From assembly GCF_900186125.1 (NCBI RefSeq), contig NZ_FYBQ01000006.1, positions 99,275 through 163,274 on the forward strand: 64,000 nucleotides of DNA, in the 5' to 3' direction. Both the position numbers and the translations under genes were made by a program. Shown here one piece after another: positions 8,407 through 16,183 of the stretch (positions are counted from its first letter, which is position 1; each line of letters begins with the position of its first letter). The notes under the pieces are model-generated. The model worked only from the letters and a program-made list of their open reading frames with translations. It did not search any database and was not told where the DNA came from. Source of the DNA: Listeria goaensis. GTDB lineage: Bacteria; Bacillota; Bacilli; Lactobacillales; Listeriaceae.

Positions 8407-9080
8407 ACGTCTACCTCCTGTATGAGCTTGCCGTCCTGCATTTTTAAAGTTCTTGTACCTTCATCTGCAATTTCTTTATCGTGGGTAATCATAATAATTG
8501 TCCGACCTTCTTGATTAATTGTTTGTAGCATCTTTAATACTTCCCAACCGTTTTTAGAGTCTAAGGAACCAGTGGGCTCGTCGGCAAGTAAAATTGCTGG
8601 TGAACCTACTAGAGCTCGTGCAATCGCCACCCGCTGTTGTTGTCCGCCAGACAATTGATTAGGCAAGTGATGAAATTTATCTGCCAGGCCAACTTGCGAA
8701 ATATAATGCTTCGCTCTTTCTATCCGTTCAGAACGCCCAATTCCCCGGTAAATTAAAGGAAGCTCGACATTTTCCAAAACAGATAAATTCGTAAGCAAAT
8801 TAAATTGCTGGAAAATAAAGCCGAGTTGCTTATTTCGTACTGCCGCCAATTTGTTATCAGACATACCTAAAAGTTTTTCACCTGACAAATAATAATCACC
8901 ACTATCCGGTAAATCTAGACAGCCGATAATATTAAGGAGTGTCGACTTTCCGGAACCCGATTGCCCCGTGATCGTCAAAAATTCACCACTTTTTACACTA
9001 AAAGTAATATCATCTAACACTTGCAAAGTTTCATTTCCCATTTGATAGGACTTAGAAATATGTTTTAAATCAATTAACAC
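8400..9080 (-). CDS. MacB/LolD-type ABC transporter ATPase
   Basis: A 226-residue cytoplasmic ATPase with Walker A GQSGSGKST, Q-loop FIFQQFNLL, signature LSGGQQQR, Walker B ILLADEPTG and the switch His in MITHD. I chose the GTG at 9080 because GAGGGGAG lies 8 nt upstream and the protein then begins LIDLKHISKSYQMG as in the family; a longer frame upstream overlaps the adaptor gene. It powers the adjacent permease. Confidence 0.92.
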   Translation of the reverse strand: MLIDLKHISKSYQMGNETLQVLDDITFSVKSGEFLTITGQSGSGKSTLLNIIGCLDLPDSGDYYLSGEKLLGMSDNKLAAVRNKQLGFIFQQFNLLTNLSVLENVELPLIYRGIGRSERIERAKHYISQVGLADKFHHLPNQLSGGQQQRVAIARALVGSPAILLADEPTGSLDSKNGWEVLKMLQTINQEGRTIIMITHDKEIADEGTRTLKMQDGKLIQEVDVC

Positions 9081-9099
9081 AACAATTTCTCCCCTCTGC

Positions 9100-9768
9100 T
9101 TACTCAGAATTTGAAGACGTTGAAGGTAATAATATTTCTTCGCCTTTTTGCAAGCCTTTCCTAACTTCAATGATATTATCATTACGGATACCAGTTTCGA
9201 TAACTTGCTTCACTTTTTTCGTTTGGTTTTCTTTATTTTTTTTCGGCACTAACACATAATATTTTCCGGTACTGTTTTTTTGCACCGCTTCAATCGGGAT
9301 ATTTAGCACATTTTCTTTTTTGTTCACGAGAATCGAGCCCGACACCGTCATCCCCGCCTTTAACTTAGTAGTATCTTTCAAGGTAACCATCACCGTAAAC
9401 ACAGCCACATTATTTTCTACATTTCCTTTTTCAGAAATCGATTCGACCGTTCCGTTATAAGTTTCGTCAGGAAAAGCCGTAACATCAATCTCCACCTCTT
9501 GTCCTTTTTTCACTTGCGGAATATCCATCTCATCAATTTGCAGGTTCAACTCTAAATCGTTATAATCCGGATATTGTTCGTTTTTCGGCACAATCGTACC
9601 CGTTCCGTTTGCGTTCACTTCTACCGTACTTTCTTTCACTTTCGTTGTTACATCACTGTTTTTGGCTAAATCGGTTGAATTATTGCCGCTTAAATAAACA
9701 CCTATTACCAGTACGACGATAATAATTACAACAATAATTCCAAGCGTCCAAAATAATTTCTTTTTCAT
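9100..9768 (-). CDS. Short HlyD/MacA-like membrane fusion protein
   Basis: A 222-residue adaptor with one N-terminal membrane anchor (about 5-28), a split lipoyl/barrel-sandwich region and a beta-barrel domain (YVLVPKKN, VIETGIRNDNIIEV). The long coiled-coil hairpin usual in MacA is missing, as in compact Gram-positive adaptors. It would link the MacB-like permease to the substrate outside the membrane. It overlaps the upstream exporter gene by 4 nt and lies 19 nt before the ATPase start, indicating one operon. Confidence 0.87.
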   Translation of the reverse strand: MKKKLFWTLGIIVVIIIVVLVIGVYLSGNNSTDLAKNSDVTTKVKESTVEVNANGTGTIVPKNEQYPDYNDLELNLQIDEMDIPQVKKGQEVEIDVTAFPDETYNGTVESISEKGNVENNVAVFTVMVTLKDTTKLKAGMTVSGSILVNKKENVLNIPIEAVQKNSTGKYYVLVPKKNKENQTKKVKQVIETGIRNDNIIEVRKGLQKGEEILLPSTSSNSE

Positions 9769-11525
9769 GCCTTCTCCTCATCTATTTCGTCATTGATAAA
9801 GCGCGTTTGAATAAAAGAAGCATACAACTCATGACTTTTAATCAGCTCATCATGCGTGCCCTGCCCAGTTACCCGTCCTTTATCTACAAAAATAATTTTA
9901 TTGGAATGCTTAATTGTATCAATGCGATGGGCAATAACAAAAATCGTTTTGCGCTTCATTAATTGCAGTAATGATTTCTGTACATATTGCTCCGTCCTCA
10001 CATCTAGGCTAGCGGTAGCTTCATCTAAAAGTAAAATTTGTGCTTTACTTAAAAATGCCCTTGCAATTGTAATACGTTGCTTTTGCCCGCCTGAAAGTTT
10101 CACGCCATTTTCGCCGACCTCAGCATCTAATTTTTTAGGCAACGCATCAACAAAACTGTCTGCGTAAGCAAGTTCAAGCGCCTGCCACAAATCTCCATCT
10201 GTTACTTGATGTTTTAAGCCATAAACTAAATTTTCCCGAATCGTACCAGATAGCAATAAGTTATCTTGTAAAACATAGCTAAACTGTGAACGCCAAGATT
10301 CTAATGAAATGTGCTTCATTGAATGTTCACCTATAAAAATATTGCCTTCAGTCGGATGATAAAATCGTTCAAGCAGTGAAAAAATAGTCGATTTACCAGC
10401 GCCACTTGGGCCAACAAATGCAATCATTTCGCCCGGGTTACTTTCAAAAGAAACATCGTCAATCACTTTATTTTCATCGTCATAAGAGAATGATAAATTT
10501 TTAGCTGAGATGCTTTTATTAGAAAATGAAACACTGTCTCCTATCGTCAAGTTTTCCGACGTTTCATTTAAAATCTCATAAATTCGCTCCGTAGCCCCTT
10601 TTGCTTTTTGAAGTTGAGAGAAAAATGTCACGAATGAAGTAATTGGAGATAAAAGTTGAAAAACATATATTAAAAAGGCGATCAATGTCCCAATCGTTAG
10701 TGTTCCAGCATTGACACGAATACCACCATAAATAATAATACCGATTAAAATTCCCATAACGACAAACACGGTTATCGGACTAATAATCGCATTAATTTTG
10801 GCTTCTCGATTCCCAAAATGAAATAGTTTCATAAGGTCATTATGTCCATTTTTAACTTCCAAATTTTCAGAAGTCGTTGCTTTCACTAGACGAACATTGC
10901 CCACAACCTGCGAAATTTTCGAACTGAATGCTGCCGTCTCTTTTTGCAATCCTTTTGAAATAACGAATAGTTTCTTCCCTAAAGGTGCTACAAACAAAAT
11001 GAGAACTGGGATAGCAATAAATAAAATAACTGTTAATTTTGCATCCATAACAAGTAAGATTGTTATTGTACCGGCTAACGTAATTGTGCCGTTAATAATT
11101 TGTGGAAACTGGTCTGACACAAGCGACTTAATTAGCCCTGTATCGTTAATCATTCGACTAACAAATTCACCAGAGTTTGTATTATCAAAAAAACGAATGG
11201 GTAAATAAAGAATTTTGTTCCATAATTTATCTCGTATTGCAAGAACTAATTTCAAGCCGATTAAATTTAGCATATAAATCGCAAAACCACTTAAAACTAC
11301 TTGTACAGCAAATAAAATAAGTAAGTAAAAAACAATATTATAATCGAAATCTTTACCCATGAAACCATCAATAAAATTTTTAGCAAAAAGTGGTACAAAT
11401 AGCGAAACAATTGTTGAGATTACAGAGAAAACAATCGCAGTAGCGAACAGCGGCTTAGAAACCGTCTTTTGTGAAATTAAACTTCCAAATTTTTTCCAGC
11501 TGTAATGACTTTCTTGACTCTTCAT
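9765..11525 (-). CDS. Homodimeric-type ABC exporter (TMD-NBD) next to the small-peptide genes
   Basis: A 586-residue half-transporter with six membrane helices (about 25-310) and an ATPase domain with Walker A GPSGAGKST, signature LSGGQKQR, Walker B ILLLDEATASLD and the switch His of IAHR. There is no peptidase C39 domain, so it would export peptides that need no leader cleavage, as AurT-type exporters of leaderless bacteriocins do. ATG at 11525 is the start (GGGAGG 4 nt upstream); an in-frame TTG further upstream lies in a 30-bp palindrome. Sitting directly after five tiny peptide genes, it is their likely exporter. Confidence 0.92.
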   Translation of the reverse strand: MKSQESHYSWKKFGSLISQKTVSKPLFATAIVFSVISTIVSLFVPLFAKNFIDGFMGKDFDYNIVFYLLILFAVQVVLSGFAIYMLNLIGLKLVLAIRDKLWNKILYLPIRFFDNTNSGEFVSRMINDTGLIKSLVSDQFPQIINGTITLAGTITILLVMDAKLTVILFIAIPVLILFVAPLGKKLFVISKGLQKETAAFSSKISQVVGNVRLVKATTSENLEVKNGHNDLMKLFHFGNREAKINAIISPITVFVVMGILIGIIIYGGIRVNAGTLTIGTLIAFLIYVFQLLSPITSFVTFFSQLQKAKGATERIYEILNETSENLTIGDSVSFSNKSISAKNLSFSYDDENKVIDDVSFESNPGEMIAFVGPSGAGKSTIFSLLERFYHPTEGNIFIGEHSMKHISLESWRSQFSYVLQDNLLLSGTIRENLVYGLKHQVTDGDLWQALELAYADSFVDALPKKLDAEVGENGVKLSGGQKQRITIARAFLSKAQILLLDEATASLDVRTEQYVQKSLLQLMKRKTIFVIAHRIDTIKHSNKIIFVDKGRVTGQGTHDELIKSHELYASFIQTRFINDEIDEEKA

Positions 11526-11543
11526 TTTTCCTCCCTGATAAAG

Positions 11544-11573
11544 AACTGTATACAAATTAATTTGTATACAGTT
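11544..11573. promoter_or_regulatory. 30-bp perfect palindrome between the last peptide gene and the exporter gene
   Basis: Arms aactgtatacaaat (11544-11557) and atttgtatacagtt (11560-11573) around TA. It ends 18 nt before the exporter start, just upstream of its ribosome binding site. It could be an operator, or an mRNA hairpin that sets exporter levels below peptide levels. Its TACAGT core recurs upstream of peptide genes 1 and 3. Confidence 0.7.
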
Positions 11574-11614
11574 TCTTCGAGTTTAATATTTAAAAGTGCA
11601 ATTTCTAGTAAGAA

Positions 11615-11701
11615 TTATAGTAAAATGTTGATTAACGCAATTAGAGTTTCTTTAATTCCTGCAACTCCTAGACCAAGCCAAGCAATAAAAAACGATAACA
11701 T
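11615..11701 (-). CDS. Leaderless amphipathic peptide 5 (28 aa)
   Basis: Twenty-eight codons from ATG 11701 to TAA 11615-11617, preceded by AAAAGGGAG at 7 nt. The peptide begins MLSFFIAWLGLGVAGIKETL and ends INILL. It is very hydrophobic, has one Lys and one Glu, and has no leader or double-glycine motif. It aligns with peptide 4 through AW-x-GL-x-V-x-GIK and NIL, so the two are paralogues. Leaderless bacteriocins and phenol-soluble modulins have this size and formylated start. The function is inferred from size, amphipathicity and the exporter that follows. Confidence 0.78.
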   Translation of the reverse strand: MLSFFIAWLGLGVAGIKETLIALINILL

Positions 11702-11727
11702 ATCATTTCTCCCTTTTGATTAATGAA

Positions 11728-11758
11728 AGAGATAAGTACACAATTTGCACTTATCTCT
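11728..11758 (-). other. Intercistronic hairpin between peptide genes 4 and 5
   Basis: Perfect 10-bp stem agagataagt (11728-11737) with its complement (11749-11758) and an 11-nt loop. No T run follows, so an mRNA-stabilising or processing hairpin is likelier than a full terminator. Confidence 0.55.
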
Positions 11759-11767
11759 CCGCTAAAA

Positions 11768-11860
11768 TTATACTAAAATATTCCAGATGCCTTCGACAGC
11801 ATATTTAATGCCCATAACGGCTAAACCAACCCAAGCAACAAATCCTTGAATGAATCCCAT
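11768..11860 (-). CDS. Leaderless amphipathic peptide 4 (30 aa)
   Basis: Thirty codons from ATG 11860 to TAA 11768-11770, preceded by a near-perfect ribosome binding site, AAGGAGGTGA. It begins MGFIQGFVAWVGLAVMGIK and ends EGIWNILV, with two Trp and net charge about zero. Start to stop it is one hydrophobic helix candidate with no leader sequence. It is a paralogue of peptide 5. The MG start is also common in leaderless bacteriocins such as the aureocin A70 peptides, but the rest of the sequence differs from those. Confidence 0.8.
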   Translation of the reverse strand: MGFIQGFVAWVGLAVMGIKYAVEGIWNILV

Positions 11861-11897
11861 GTTTTTTCACCTCCTTAAAATTTTTCCTTTTTTTTAA

Positions 11898-11966
11898 TTA
11901 TGCATTCATATCAGCAAATTTTTTCAAATATGCTAAAACTTCTTGTAACATTTGTAACCAAAGCAT
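11898..11966 (-). CDS. Leaderless amphipathic peptide 3 (22 aa)
   Basis: Twenty-two codons from ATG 11966 to TAA 11898-11900 with CAGGAGGTGA upstream. The peptide begins MLWLQMLQEVLAYLKKF and ends ADMNA. Its 3-4 residue hydrophobic periodicity suggests an amphipathic helix, with two Lys against one Glu and one Asp. In size it resembles phenol-soluble modulin alpha peptides. It has its own upstream region of 131 bp with TACAGT motifs, so a promoter may lie there. Confidence 0.75.
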   Translation of the reverse strand: MLWLQMLQEVLAYLKKFADMNA

Positions 11967-12097
11967 ACGTGCTCACCTCCTGTACATTAACATTCTATAC
12001 TGTTGTGTACTGTAAATCTGTAGAAGGAAAGTGAACAATTTTACGTTTTACAGATACAAAAACCAAAAAAAACGCTTGACATTGTACTTGTTTTGTA
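11967..12097 (-). promoter_or_regulatory. Candidate promoter/operator region before peptide genes 3-5 and the exporter
   Basis: On the minus strand it contains TTTACAGTA followed 10 bp later by a second ACAGTATAGAAT, a possible -10 box (TATAGA) at about 12000. TTTACAGTA also occurs upstream of peptide 1. A GTAC-N7-GTAC inverted repeat and a T run follow the peptide 2 stop, and may end that transcript weakly. No textbook -35 is present, so activator control is possible. Confidence 0.45.
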
Positions 12098-12181
12098 CTA
12101 TTGGAACAAACTATCAATATAATTTAAAACATCCACTTTAAATTGTTGAATAGCTTTAATAAGATCTAGAAAAAATTGCAT
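12098..12181 (-). CDS. Leaderless amphipathic peptide 2 (27 aa)
   Basis: Twenty-seven codons from ATG 12181 to TAG 12098-12100, preceded by AAAGGAGGTG. It begins MQFFLDLIKAIQQFKVDVL and ends IDSLFQ. The heptad-like spacing of Phe/Leu/Ile gives one hydrophobic and one polar face; net charge is about -1. The middle resembles phenol-soluble modulins by eye only. Thirty-five nucleotides separate it from peptide 1, so these two are surely cotranscribed. Confidence 0.78.
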   Translation of the reverse strand: MQFFLDLIKAIQQFKVDVLNYIDSLFQ

Positions 12182-12216
12182 GTCCTTACACCTCCTTTAA
12201 CAAAGTTTCAATTCCT

Positions 12217-12315
12217 TTAAAAAAGAAAATTGAATAATTCCTTAAGTACAGACCAGTTAAGCTCTCCATTTTCAAAAAGCTTCGTGCTAGTAAGCCATTC
12301 CCAAATACTCGCCAT
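12217..12315 (-). CDS. Leaderless amphipathic peptide 1 (32 aa)
   Basis: Thirty-two codons from ATG 12315 to TAA 12217-12219, preceded by AAAGGAGGGGG. It begins MASIWEWLTSTKLFENG and ends LKELFNFLF, with three Trp and net charge about -2. There is no signal peptide or GG leader. It is the first gene of the peptide array. An anionic bacteriocin would be unusual, so an immunity, partner or surfactant (PSM-like) role is also open. Confidence 0.78.
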   Translation of the reverse strand: MASIWEWLTSTKLFENGELNWSVLKELFNFLF

Positions 12316-12440
12316 TTTTCCCCCTCCTTTCCATTACCTCTACAATTGTAGAAAAAATCCCACTAAAATACTGTAAAGATTTTATGAAAACTTTCACATT
12401 TTTTGTCCCCTTATCCCCAATTTTCTATTTGCTTCTTTAA
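12316..12440 (-). promoter_or_regulatory. Probable promoter region of the peptide operon
   Basis: Between the tagH-like terminator and peptide 1, the minus strand holds TTTACAGTA (about 12374-12366), shared with the region before peptide 3, and the 12-bp palindrome CTACAATTGTAG at 12340-12351, whose TACAAT could serve as -10. No clear TTGACA-like -35 is at 17 bp. Confidence 0.4.
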
Positions 12441-12450
12441 GAGCTAAAAA

Positions 12451-12481
12451 AAGCGATAAAACCAGTTTGGTTCTATCGCTT
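12451..12481 (-). terminator. Rho-independent terminator of the TagGH-type operon
   Basis: Thirteen-bp stem (one mismatch) with arms aagcgataaaacc at 12451-12463 and ggttctatcgctt at 12469-12481. On the minus strand it is followed by T6. It ends the long polysaccharide transcript and insulates it from the peptide genes. Confidence 0.9.
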
Positions 12482-12518
12482 TAACTTATAATAAACTCAC
12501 TTAAAAGCAGATTGGCAT

Positions 12519-13472
12519 TTATCCCGTTACAATTTTCCATGCACTTCCAATTAAGATGATAAATAGTATGGTGAAAGTTGCAATGCGGTGCCAGATTTTA
12601 GTATTCGCTTGAACATCATTTTTCCGTTTCATATTCCGCTTTTGCTCTGCCATCATTGTTTGCTGCTCTTTTTGACGTTCAGATTGCGTTTTTTTATTGA
12701 AATGATGAATAAATTTGCTGTATTCTAAACAGGTTTCTTCGCTTTCTCCAAACATTTTCAATTGACCATAATGGAGCCACGCCACTCGGTCCGAAATTTC
12801 CTTTACTTGACTGATTGCATGGCTCACGAAAAAAATGGTTTTACCGTCCTCTTTAAAGCGGTCAATTTCTTTAAGACACTTTTGGTAAAACGTTTGGTCT
12901 CCAACTGAGAGCGCCTCATCAATGATTAGTATTTCAGGATTCGTTTGAATGGCGATAGCGAAACCTAGTTTGGCACGCATGCCACTTGAATATTGTTTTA
13001 ACGGACGGTGAATAAAATCGTGCAGCTCGGCAAACTCGGTAATTTGCCGCATTCGTTTTTTAATTTCAGCTTGCTTAAAATCCATCAAAAGCAACTTTAA
13101 TTGAATGTTTTCAATGCCAGTTAAATTGGGTTTTAGTCCAGAATTGATGGCTAAAAGGGAAACAGCCCCGTTTCGTCTGATGGTTCCATTTGTTGGCGCT
13201 AAATGGCCGGCTATAAGGCTCGCTAATGTTGATTTCCCAGATCCATTTAATCCAATTAGCCCTATGCACTCTCCCTTTTTAATTTCAAAAGAGATTTTTT
13301 CTAAAGCTTGAAAATAGGAAACTTCCTCTTTTTTGGAAAACGGGAGTGAGAAGTGGTACCATTTTTTTTGGTCTAACGAAAATAGCTTGGAGACATTGTC
13401 AACTTGAACCGCAATATCTGGCGGAAAGTGGTAGTGATAGCGTTTAGTTCTTGTTTTTCTTCTCTTGCGCAT
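12519..13472 (-). CDS. tagH: Polysaccharide/teichoic acid ABC exporter ATPase (TagH-like)
   Basis: A 317-residue ATPase of the polysaccharide-export class (TagH/RfbB/KpsT). It has Walker A GLNGSGKST (about 81-89), signature YSSGM and Walker B ILIIDEALSVGD. After the ATPase domain a charged helix region and one C-terminal membrane segment (ATFTILFIILIGSAW) end the protein, so it is shorter than B. subtilis TagH, which has a long external tail. GGAGGA precedes the ATG. It pairs with the permease 15 nt upstream and would drive export of the polymer made by the upstream glycosyltransferases. Confidence 0.88.
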   Translation of the reverse strand: MRKRRKTRTKRYHYHFPPDIAVQVDNVSKLFSLDQKKWYHFSLPFSKKEEVSYFQALEKISFEIKKGECIGLIGLNGSGKSTLASLIAGHLAPTNGTIRRNGAVSLLAINSGLKPNLTGIENIQLKLLLMDFKQAEIKKRMRQITEFAELHDFIHRPLKQYSSGMRAKLGFAIAIQTNPEILIIDEALSVGDQTFYQKCLKEIDRFKEDGKTIFFVSHAISQVKEISDRVAWLHYGQLKMFGESEETCLEYSKFIHHFNKKTQSERQKEQQTMMAEQKRNMKRKNDVQANTKIWHRIATFTILFIILIGSAWKIVTG

Positions 13473-13487
13473 GGCGTCCTCCTTCTG

Positions 13488-14297
13488 TTACATGTACTCG
13501 ACAAAATTGGCTCGGTATTTGTTTGTGATATAAATTCCCGTCAGCAGAATAATGAGTACGAATGAAAAAAAGTACACCGCCCGAAAAGGCTCATCAAAAA
13601 ACCAGCCTCTTGAAAGAAGTGCATCGCGAAAACCTTCGATAATGTAAACAAATGGATTCAACGTTAATATTTTGGTAAAAAGTGAGTCTGGGTGCGCGGC
13701 TACATTGACCACTGCTCCTGAAATGAAAAATAATAAGCGCATAGCAGACGTAATAAAAAGTTGTAAATCGCGAAAAATGACCGTAACTGCTGATGTTAAT
13801 ACGGAAAGCGCAAGTAAAAACAACAACATGCAAGGAAAATAATAAATGAGCTGGAGCCATTCAAGCGTTGGCAAGAAACCTTGGCTAATGAATAAAACTA
13901 AAAACAGACTTTGCATGACAAAAAAGCCATTTAAACCTTTTACAACTGCAATTGTTGGCAAAATTTCGACCGGAAAATGCGTTTTAGCAATTAAATTTAA
14001 ATTTCGTGTAATCGATCCTGCACCAGAAACAATACTTGAGCTTATGTAAAACCACGGAATAAGCCCCGTCAGCATCCAATAAATATAAGGAATATCTGAA
14101 TGTATGACGGTTTGACCATTTAAACGAATCCCAAAAACTAGGTAGTAGATAATAATTTGAATGGCTGGACTTAAAAATTCCCAAAGAAGTCCGAAAACGT
14201 GATTTTGGTGGGTCGCTTTCTGGTCAAAGCGGGCAATCAGAATGACTTTGTCTAAATTTGAAACTTGAATTTTTCCCCAGGATAATAAAGATTTCAA
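13488..14297 (-). CDS. tagG: Polysaccharide/teichoic acid ABC exporter permease (TagG-like)
   Basis: A 269-residue ABC-2 family permease with six membrane segments; the N-terminal amphipathic region is followed by GLLWEFLSPAIQIIIYYLVF, typical of TagG/Wzm proteins. It moves undecaprenyl-linked polymer across the membrane with the adjacent ATPase. The start overlaps the preceding gene by 4 nt, showing translational coupling. Confidence 0.9.
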   Translation of the reverse strand: MKSLLSWGKIQVSNLDKVILIARFDQKATHQNHVFGLLWEFLSPAIQIIIYYLVFGIRLNGQTVIHSDIPYIYWMLTGLIPWFYISSSIVSGAGSITRNLNLIAKTHFPVEILPTIAVVKGLNGFFVMQSLFLVLFISQGFLPTLEWLQLIYYFPCMLLFLLALSVLTSAVTVIFRDLQLFITSAMRLLFFISGAVVNVAAHPDSLFTKILTLNPFVYIIEGFRDALLSRGWFFDEPFRAVYFFSFVLIILLTGIYITNKYRANFVEYM

Positions 14298-15340
14298 TGT
14301 TTTTCCTCTTCCCTCATGACGATTTCCTGAACTTTCCTGAGCAAAAATGGCGTGAAATAAATGCCGGTATCGCTGTGTTTCTCGTACTCTCCGAGGTCGA
14401 GCTTATACGGAACCGATTTCTCATCTAGCCGTTTAAGTAGTGGCTGAAGGTGTTTGGAGTAATGAAAATCGCCTTTTCCTACATGGAAGTGAAGTTCGGG
14501 AAACGATTGCTGTTTAAGCGCTTGATTTAAAATTAGCCCATTCCAAAAACGTTTGCCAAAAAATGGGTCTTGCCCGAGGAAACGGTTAAACCGTTCCTGC
14601 ATAGATGCAGAAGTCGCACGCTGCTCCAAATATTTCGCGATATAGACTTGCGGGGCACCAATTATCGCCTTGCCGAAATGGTATTTGAAGCTATAATAAA
14701 GCGCTGCGGCGCCGCCTTTACTTGAGCCTGTCGCAATAATATTTTCAGCCGGTATGCCGTACTTGTTAGCAACCATCATAATGAGCGCTATGACGCTCCG
14801 TTCAAATTGTTGTTCGCCGCCAAAACCGACATAATAGCAAAATTGATTTTGATAGGAATCTAAAATAAATAATTTATGTGCTGCGACTGGTTTAAGTGTG
14901 CGCATGTGATTATAGACGGGCGGCCCGCCTTGAAACTCGGTGGAATAGAGTCCTGAAAAAGAAAGTACTAAGTAGTGCGCATCATTATTGCCAGCTTGAA
15001 AAAGATATTTAACAGGGTGGTCGCTAAAGAACACTTTTTCCGCCGCTAGCGTGGTTTCAATTTGCTTCTTATGCAGCGTATCAATCCATAAAATGTTCGA
15101 TAATTGATTAAAAATAACCGTCTCGTTTTCCCGAATAAATAAACGAACTTGATAGCCGCCGCTATATATCGGTTTAAATGTGAGCTGCTCTTGTTGCTCA
15201 AAATCCGCGTACCAAATCCGTTCAATGACTTGGCCGTCTTGATAAATGTAATAGGCATACTCATAATTTTTTCCTAATTCTCGCTTCTTCATTTTGAATG
15301 TCAATCGCAGCTCGTCCTGCTCATACTTCAGTTCGCTCAT
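14294..15340 (-). CDS. Fused beta-sandwich plus alpha/beta-hydrolase-like protein of the polysaccharide locus
   Basis: The 348-residue protein has two parts. Residues about 5-85 form a small Ig-like beta-sandwich (ELGKNYEYAYYIYQDGQVIE, then YSGGYQVRLFIREN). Residues about 105-340 form an alpha/beta-hydrolase-like domain with the nucleophile elbow GSSKGGAAALYY and a late His (YEKHSDTG). Related proteins appear in capsule and glycoprotein loci (XcbB/CpsF- or Asp2-like) and may be O-acyltransferases or hydrolases; this assignment is by motif only. There is no signal peptide, so it acts in the cytoplasm. ATG 15340 is preferred; an in-frame TTG at 15352 is possible. Its two halves correspond to the two separate genes just upstream. 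Confidence 0.72.
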   Translation of the reverse strand: MSELKYEQDELRLTFKMKKRELGKNYEYAYYIYQDGQVIERIWYADFEQQEQLTFKPIYSGGYQVRLFIRENETVIFNQLSNILWIDTLHKKQIETTLAAEKVFFSDHPVKYLFQAGNNDAHYLVLSFSGLYSTEFQGGPPVYNHMRTLKPVAAHKLFILDSYQNQFCYYVGFGGEQQFERSVIALIMMVANKYGIPAENIIATGSSKGGAAALYYSFKYHFGKAIIGAPQVYIAKYLEQRATSASMQERFNRFLGQDPFFGKRFWNGLILNQALKQQSFPELHFHVGKGDFHYSKHLQPLLKRLDEKSVPYKLDLGEYEKHSDTGIYFTPFLLRKVQEIVMREEEKH

Positions 15341-15371
15341 CTTAATTTCCAATTTTCAAGCACCCACCTTT

Positions 15372-16169
15372 CTAATCCGCCTTCAAAATGTAGCTGTCCA
15401 CTCCAATTTGAACAGCATGCTCACTTGTTCTTTTCGTCTCACGGTAAATCATATCTTCTAAAACACCAAAAATAAACGGGGTATATTGATTAACAAGCCG
15501 TGTATGCCGTTCGTTACTCCTATTTAAAAAAAGTTGGCTCTTAATGCCTTTTTCTTGTAAAAAATGGCGATAAGTTAAAAGTGCGGAAAACTGAATATCT
15601 TCTAGCCCCGTATAAAAATAAAGCGTTGTTGGTGAAATTTCGGCATAAAGTGGCGCTGAATAAAATACCTCGTTGACTTGCTCCTCAAAAATCGTATTAT
15701 CCGCAAAAAATAGGCTTTTCTCTGTCGGGCAAAGAATATTAATATAGTCCGCCACGTGGATTTGGGGCACGAGCGAAAAAACATCCGTGACCAGTGGATT
15801 CAATAAGCCATAGAGCAGCGCACCAGTCCCGCCTTTACTCGAACCAAACGCAATTACTCTTTTATAACGATATTTTTGGATAAATTTAGTAAGTTCCACG
15901 TTTAGCTTTTCGTGAATAAATTTACCAGAATCAATTAAATACCAGCCGTATACACTCGAAAAGTGGTCTTTTATGAACAAATAATCCGCCGCCTTCACAC
16001 GTTCAGCAAATTTAATCCACGTGTAACGTTCATGCATGAGCGCAACTTGTTCCTGGTTTATTTCTTGATTAAAAATCGCTGGAATAGCATCATTTAATGG
16101 CTTCCCTGCGTTTTGAAAGACAATCACAAGTGTATCGCTCCCATTTTGAAAGTGTTTTCCGTGTAGCAT
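15372..16169 (-). CDS. Alpha/beta-hydrolase-like protein (XcbB/CpsF- or Asp2-like)
   Basis: A 265-residue protein with the nucleophile elbow FGSSKGGTGALLYG (Ser at about 109) and a late candidate His (NERHTRLV), giving a plausible Ser-His catalytic pair. It matches the C-terminal domain of the next gene downstream in elbow sequence, order and size, but lacks the N-terminal beta-sandwich, which is encoded separately 14 nt upstream. No signal peptide is seen. It probably modifies the sugar chain (deacylation or acylation), but the reaction cannot be read from the sequence. Confidence 0.7.
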   Translation of the reverse strand: MLHGKHFQNGSDTLVIVFQNAGKPLNDAIPAIFNQEINQEQVALMHERYTWIKFAERVKAADYLFIKDHFSSVYGWYLIDSGKFIHEKLNVELTKFIQKYRYKRVIAFGSSKGGTGALLYGLLNPLVTDVFSLVPQIHVADYINILCPTEKSLFFADNTIFEEQVNEVFYSAPLYAEISPTTLYFYTGLEDIQFSALLTYRHFLQEKGIKSQLFLNRSNERHTRLVNQYTPFIFGVLEDMIYRETKRTSEHAVQIGVDSYILKAD

Positions 16170-16183
16170 TTTAAGCGCCCCTT

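Noticed and set aside
11526..11555. Longer start (TTG) for the ABC exporter
   Set aside because: It lies inside the 30-bp palindrome and has no ribosome binding site; ATG 11525 has GGGAGG.
12076..12096. TTGACA and TACTAT on the plus strand near peptide 2 as a plus-strand promoter
   Set aside because: The spacing is only 14 bp and no plus-strand gene follows; the sequence lies at the end of peptide gene 2.
11615..12315. Assignment of the small peptides to the aureocin A70, garvicin KS or enterocin L50 families
   Set aside because: Those peptides are cationic and Gly/Ala/Lys-rich; these are neutral or acidic and Trp/Phe/Leu-rich. Only size, lack of leader and gene context agree.
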